Source: Distichodus sexfasciatus (taxonomy: Eukaryota > Chordata > Actinopteri > Characiformes > Distichodontidae). From it: a stretch of 64,000 nucleotides of DNA. The notes under the pieces were generated by a model. That model was given only the letters and a program-made list of their open reading frames with translations, had not been told where the DNA came from and did no database searches. Positions 59,454 to 64,000 of this stretch are shown one piece after another. A program made the translations under genes and the position numbers. Numbering within the stretch: position 1 is the first letter of the stretch; each line of letters begins with the position of its first letter. The DNA lies in contig JAVGVS010000786.1 of NCBI GenBank assembly GCA_032718565.1, forward strand, positions 1-64,000, read 5' to 3'.

Positions 59454-62400
59454 GTTAATTCAGCTCGGACTGTAGAGTTCTGCTGTAGAAAATTGAATAT
59501 CGACCAGCATAGGGCGCTGTTGAGTAAAACTCCAGTATGTCTGGGTTATAAGGTAGATATCTGCCCTGAAAAAAGGATATCGGTCAGCCCTAACTCCGAA
59601 CAGCTGCTGGTACTCACTGGGGCCGAATATGGCCTGGCACTGGGAGTCGTAGTGCTGGCACTGGCCGTTGTAGCAGTAAGCCTGGCCCTGACGGCACGGG
59701 TGCCCGTTCTGCTTAAAAACGTCACTCTGGCACAGAGACGACGAGCCGTTACAGTACTCGGGTAGATCACATTCATCCGTACTACTCCTGCACACCGAGC
59801 CAGCCGCAAGGAACTGAGAGAGAGAGAGAGAGAGACACAGAGAGAGTATAAATACACACATTTAGCTACACGAGTGTGTGTGTGTGTGTGTGTGCGGCAG
59901 AGACGATCACAAGTCATTTCTTGCAAATCCTAGTCATGTTATTTGGTCTTTCAGTTCAAGTCTAGCCCCAACTCTTAAAGGGGAAGTTCAAGTCACATCT
60001 CAAGTCTTAAAGGGGAAGTCTGAGTCACATCTCAAATCTCAAAGTGGAAGTTCAATGCTGCGTCCGAAATCGCATACTACTTGAGTAGGTACTACATTTG
60101 AATTTGAACGTACTGCACTACCGTTAAAACAGTACGCTCTATATAGTATGAATGAGGGTAGTATGAATGGAATTTGGACGTACTACATCCGCTGTGTTGA
60201 TGTTGTCACGTGTCATGTGTCGTCACAACAGCGCGAAAATTTAAAGAGCCCACTCTACTGCGCGAACATCAGCAATGTTGTTCGTAATGCTTACAGCTTT
60301 CATCGGCGTTTTAACGTTGACTGGATCAACAGCTCAGAGGAGGCACAGGTCAGCTGCTCTCAACGTTTTCCTTAAGGTACTTACACTTGAAAAGAGCCGC
60401 GTCTCCGTTTTCCGCCATTTTTCGAATATGACGCCCCCTCTCTCGCTGCCTTATGGGATAGTGAAGTGTCCATCGAATGCCTACTACAGAATTCGGTCGG
60501 AAGCAGTAGGTCATCCGGGTACTTCTCGCCTACTGTTTTTCGAATACTATATAGTAGGAAAGTATGCGATTTCGGACGCAGCGCAAGTCACATCTCAAGT
60601 CATAAAGGGGAAGTTTAAGTCACATCTCAAATCTCAAAGGGGATGTTTAAGTCTAGCCTCAAATCTTAAAGGGGAAGTTCAAGACACATCTTAAGTCTTA
60701 AAGGGGAAGTTTAAGTCACATCTCAAATCTTAAAGGGGATGTTTAAGTCGAGTCTCAAATCTTAAAGGGACAAGTTCAAGACTAGTCTCAAATCTTAAAG
60801 GGGAAGTTCAAGTCACATCTCAAATCTTAAAAGGAAAGTTCAAGTCACTTCTCAAGTCTTAAAGGGGCAACTGCAATTCAAGTCTCAAGTCTTAAAGGGG
60901 CAAGTTCAAGTCAAGTCTTAAATCTTAAAGGGGAACTTTAAGTCAAGTCTGGAATCTTTAATCTCGAGTCCAAGTCTCTGTCTCTAGTGTGTGTGTGTGT
61001 GTGTGTTCCAGTCGTTACCCTGCAGTGCTTGCAGCAGACTCCGTAAGCACACTGAGCTCCAGATCTGAGTTTACAGGTCTTCGCCTCACAGCAAGGATCC
61101 TTCTCACACTCCTGCAACAAACTCCATTAACACAAACTTTCTTGTGACGATTCCATTTCTCTGTAAAGTTTAAAACGTGTTTTATCTTATACGGTTGAGC
61201 TGACCTCCTCAGAGCCGCAGTCGCACTCCTCTCCCACGTCCACCAGCTTGTTGCCGCAGTAGGGGGCGCTGTAGGCCTCGTCGGGCCGGGGCACGTTGAG
61301 CAGGCAGCTGCCGCCTGAGTTCAGGATCATCTTCTCGAAATCGTCGGCGCTGCAGCTGCTGAAGTTACGCGAGCCGCTGACAGAAGATGAGAGAATAGGT
61401 GTGTTTAGGGTTAAAGTCTATATTGAAATATAAAAATCATCAAGCAATATTGTGACACACACACACACACACACTCACGTAGCCCCCGAATTCATGATGC
61501 AGTGTGTCACACCACACTGGCAGGATCGGCCGTCGTCGTGGTTCATGCCTAGGTTATGGCCCAGCTCGTGAGCCACAATGGACGCAAACGATTCCACGTT
61601 CCTGTTGGTGAACTAGACAGAACACAAACACACACACCATTAGTTTTATGTAAGGGTTGACCGATTAATGGGGGCCAATAAACGGTTGTTACTCACACCA
61701 CACTCTCACACAAGCGCAGCATGTTTCAGTTTTAGTTGAGCTTGGTGTTGGTAAAATGTCAAATTTTAACAGATTTTCTTCTTTTTGCAAGTTTCGTGGT
61801 GATCACGAAATCAACGCAAATTTGGCCAATCCCCGCAAATTCATCACTACCGGACAATTTTGACCAATTACCGCAACTTTTCCCCAATTTTGGACCAAGG
61901 AAGCACAAGATGTGTATGTGTGTTGGAGTGGACATTATTCTTGTGCAGCACATACTGCATTTATCCCGCCTCCATGACTTCTGGAACAGGCCGTGCCCAC
62001 AAACGCCATGCCAGCCGTGCCACCAAAACCCTTCTTCCTAGAGATAAAGAAAAAAAGAAAGGGTTTTCAAAATACCGTCAAAACTCGCCATGTATATAAT
62101 ATAAACAAATAATTATATAAATATATTACTTCTATTAGTTCGGGAAAAATCTAAGCTTTTCCAGAGACAAACCCACAAATTGGAGCAGGAAGCAGCCAAA
62201 AAATATCTTAAAATAATTATAAAGGCTCAAATAGAAAAACAAAATACATCAGCTGTAAGCGGGTTTTAAGAATGAGATTCTTCTAAACGACGGTTGGTGA
62301 ATGAGTTTCTCAGCACTGGTACTTCACCAGCTGAATGAAAATGTACTGACGGTTTGGGGACAAATGTAATAATGTTAATGCGATGTTGTTTTATGGCTGC

Positions 62401-64000
62401 TGCGAGGACACTGACAGGATGAGCTGCGCGCTGTCATGGCGACGGCGGGGCACCAGTTCCTTCTCCCTCCACTGTGTGAAGCGTCCGAGCACCTCCCCGG
62501 CACTGCCCTCCGTACTGATGGGGTTAACCTGCGACCAGATCTCCAAGCCAACCAGCACCACTCGGATGTTCAGCGCCACGTACATCTGAGAGAGAGAGAG
62601 AGAGAGAGGTCAGGAGTCACTGGCTGGTCCTGAGTCTAAAGTGAAGACTAAGACGAGATGAGTCTAAGACAACTCTCAAAAAGCCTCTAATAGTTATATT
62701 AAAGACACTGATCCTGTTTTCATTTTTGAACCCCATTAGGAATATTTATTTTATCATTTTTAGTCTATTTTCTTATTTAATTTATTCTAGTTTATATACT
62801 GTATATATATTATGTATTTAAGTTATGTTAGGAATTTGAGATATATTGATTAAAATGTTAGCAATATATAATTTGTTTAAGTTAAGTAGCGTTTTATGTT
62901 GTAATATTTACTAGACTTTCTCTTTTTATTACAACACGATTATCCAAAATTTCTGAAGCACTTACTTTTTATATTATCATATTGCTAATAAAACAGTAAT
63001 AATAGCATGTTTTACACTTGCTAATCAAATGTTGTTTTATAAATAACATATTACTGCAATGTCTATGTCATTATATGCTGACATTTATTATATATTACGC
63101 ATTTATTTTGAATCATTTCTAAAGCTATTAGTGCTCTATAATTAATAAAACAGTATTATTTGCAATAAACATACATTACTGTTGTGATTAGGATTTTGAG
63201 AGTAATAATAATAATAATAATGATAATGAATACTGAATGACCTCTGCATTTAACCCACCTGTGATGGAGCAGTGGTTTTTGGCAGCACTCGGAGACGGTA
63301 CCTTAGTAGTACCTTTACCGCTCCGGGACTTGAATCAGTGACCCTCCAATCACCGGGCCAACTCCCTAACCGTTACACTACCAAATACCCCTTAATTATT
63401 AATACTTACACTGTCCACCAGGTTGGCCAGTTGCACCATCTCCTCTCTCACTGCCGTCTGGTTCCTGTTGAGGAATTCAAACTGTGGAGGAAGAAGGACT
63501 GACATGAAAACTCATCAGACGCTCCTTCTAAAAACACACTCAACCTCAGACACCCACACATGCCCAACGTGAATAAAGGGAACTTGGAGGAAAGTGGGTT
63601 TGGTAGCAGAAGTGAGAACTTTTACCGTGGCTCGTGGATCGTGGCTTCTACCAGCCGTTCATAAGCAAGTTAGTGATTTATTAAACAGAGCTGGCTTTAA
63701 TGAAACTAGCCTTAAAGCTGGACTTTAGCAGCACTTACTCTCTCGCTGTCCACCACCAGGAGTAGCTCCACATAGTGGGTTTGGTGTAGCACCGCCCTCT
63801 TTCTCTGCGGGAGGGAATCACACACACCTTGTTATACATGTGCGCACGCCGCAAGTCAAAAATAAGCGTTTTCTGTAACTAAACGCTGAATGAAAGGTTG
63901 GACTCACAGTGTAGTTTAAATAAAAAACTGAGGGTTAGAAAGAGACTGACCCTTATAAGATGGCCGAGAGGTCGCTCAGGTGTGATGCTGTGGGAGTGCT
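54710..64000 (-). CDS. adam9: ADAM9 metalloprotease-disintegrin (5' part beyond window)
   Basis: Minus-strand exons: 63951-64000 (partial), 63739-63804, 63410-63481, 62416-62585, 61956-62037, 61479-61612, 61205-61376, 61019-61111, 59618-59813, 59310-59415, 59032-59215, 58320-58400, 58112-58217, 57871-58012, 57600-57693, 54907-54977, 54710-54773; 626 aa, phases consistent. The furin-type site RRKRA ends the prodomain. The metalloprotease has the complete zinc motif HELGHNLGMNHD with the CIMNSG Met-turn. Then follow the disintegrin domain (loop CRSSTDECDLPEYC), the cysteine-rich domain (NAMCGKLQCENVQ, VPDPGMVNEGTKCG), an EGF-like repeat (CNSNKNCHCDENWAPPFC), a membrane segment (LLVFFFLVLPLLALGLFVFF), and a basic then proline-rich tail (RPPPPPTAQLL, PAPPPPL) suited to SH3 binding. 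ADAM9 sheds membrane proteins and binds integrins. The tail matches ADAM9 better than other ADAMs. A further tail exon between 57600 and 54977 cannot be excluded. Confidence 0.92.
55354..55557 (+). repeat. 22-bp CpG-containing minisatellite, about nine copies
   Basis: Unit CCAACACGGCGTACGTTAGC plus two bases, with small variants (GGTGTACC, CCACC). It lies in the adam9 intron between exons 57600-57693 and 54907-54977, and is followed by a SINE tail fragment (55580-55620). Confidence 0.9.
57780..57800. repeat. A-rich run in adam9 intron
   Basis: Short homopolymer stretch (about 57787-57801) with no other feature. Confidence 0.6.
58440..58985 (-). repeat. hAT-like 'GTAGTATG' family, copy 3 (inverted)
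   Basis: Reverse-complement match to the interior of 27248-27838 (GGCGGGAAGTGACTTTTGCT read on the minus strand, and ACTAGGTAGTGCA). It occupies most of the adam9 intron between exons 59032-59215 and 58320-58400. Confidence 0.55.
59425..59452 (-). repeat. CA microsatellite at an adam9 acceptor
   Basis: A CA run on the plus strand just upstream, in transcript sense, of exon 59310-59415. Confidence 0.85.
59951..60980 (+). repeat. About 32-bp minisatellite in adam9, split by an insertion
   Basis: Units of the form AAGTCTTAAAGGGGAAGTTC plus AAGTCACATCTC repeat with variation. A few units lie at 59951-60055 and about a dozen at 60584-60980. The gap is an inverted-repeat element. The array fills the intron between exons 61019-61111 and 59618-59813. 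Confidence 0.85.
60056..60583. mobile_element. PIF/Harbinger-like MITE (528 bp) with 3-bp TSD
   Basis: Ends TGCTGCGTCCGAAATCGCAT and ATGCGATTTCGGACGCAGCG are near-perfect inverted repeats, flanked by CAA on each side (60053-60055 and 60584-60586). Removing it restores the minisatellite unit, which supports these limits. There is no transposase. The superfamily is inferred from TSD length. Confidence 0.75.
61655..61905. repeat. Two DNA-element fragments beside the adam9 catalytic exons
   Basis: AAGGGTTGACCGATTAATGG at 61655 is one end of the 'ggtcgaccgat' family. Sequence at 61765-61905 (CGCAAATTTGGCCAATCCCC, TTTTGACCAATTACCGCAAC) is a fragment of the family at 39256-39707. They lie between the exons encoding the HELGH motif and the preceding strand. 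Confidence 0.55.
63238..63392 (-). repeat. SINE fragment next to an adam9 splice donor
   Basis: Carries CCTCTGCATTTAACCCACCT, GAGACGGTACCTTAGTAGTA and the tRNA-like head (AACCGTTACACTACCAA). It lies behind an ATA trinucleotide run and ends about 16 bases from the donor of exon 63410-63481. Confidence 0.65.

Noticed and set aside
59951..60980. Possible CRISPR-like array
   Set aside because: Units are directly adjacent and diverged, with no unique spacers. The host is a eukaryote. It is a minisatellite.

Overview
The window is nuclear DNA of a ray-finned fish. The genes have GT-AG introns and vertebrate exon structures. The introns carry fish-type repeats: a tRNA-derived SINE, many short hAT-like inverted-repeat elements, a widespread fish repeat beginning near an ATGGCATTTAGCAG core, and long CA/TG and GA/CT simple repeats. 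I cannot name the species. All assignments come from reading the translated exons against remembered vertebrate families. Splice sites were inferred from GT/AG signals, phase and family length; no search was run.

Layout. (1) 616-2388 (+): three-exon gene for a small secreted protein with one ten-cysteine Dickkopf Cys2-type (colipase-fold) domain, TATA box at 487. (2) 4977-7872 (-): cyclophilin A (ppia), five coding exons, 164 aa, with a TATA/CCAAT promoter near 8.0 kb. (3) 10316-47973 (-): a complete coding set for mitochondrial 2-oxoglutarate dehydrogenase E1 (ogdh). It predicts 1,022 aa for the main form and includes two mutually exclusive exons (41974-42067 and 41524-41626) and a 45-nt optional exon (34919-34963). 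Its 3'UTR reaches about 9.0 kb and a CpG/CCAAT region near 50.4-50.6 kb is a candidate promoter. (4) 54710-64000 (-): adam9, from the end of the prodomain to the stop codon. The 5' part lies beyond the right edge.

The large ogdh introns, the adam9 introns and the 48-54 kb spacer are filled with transposon remnants. Three hAT-type elements have intact or nearly intact 8-bp target duplications. There are also a pogo/Tigger fossil, a pair of 636-bp inverted-repeat elements sitting inside older repeats, several minisatellites, and a 3-bp-TSD element that splits a minisatellite.

The genes do not form one pathway. ogdh supplies the E1 step of the TCA-cycle oxoglutarate dehydrogenase complex, ppia is a cytosolic proline isomerase, the Dkk-like protein and ADAM9 act outside or at the cell surface. 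The ppia-ogdh adjacency recalls the human 7p13 neighbourhood. I saw no undescribed biological system. The most informative signals are the conserved alternative exons of ogdh, the single-domain Dkk-like gene, and the way simple repeats stack against ogdh splice acceptors.
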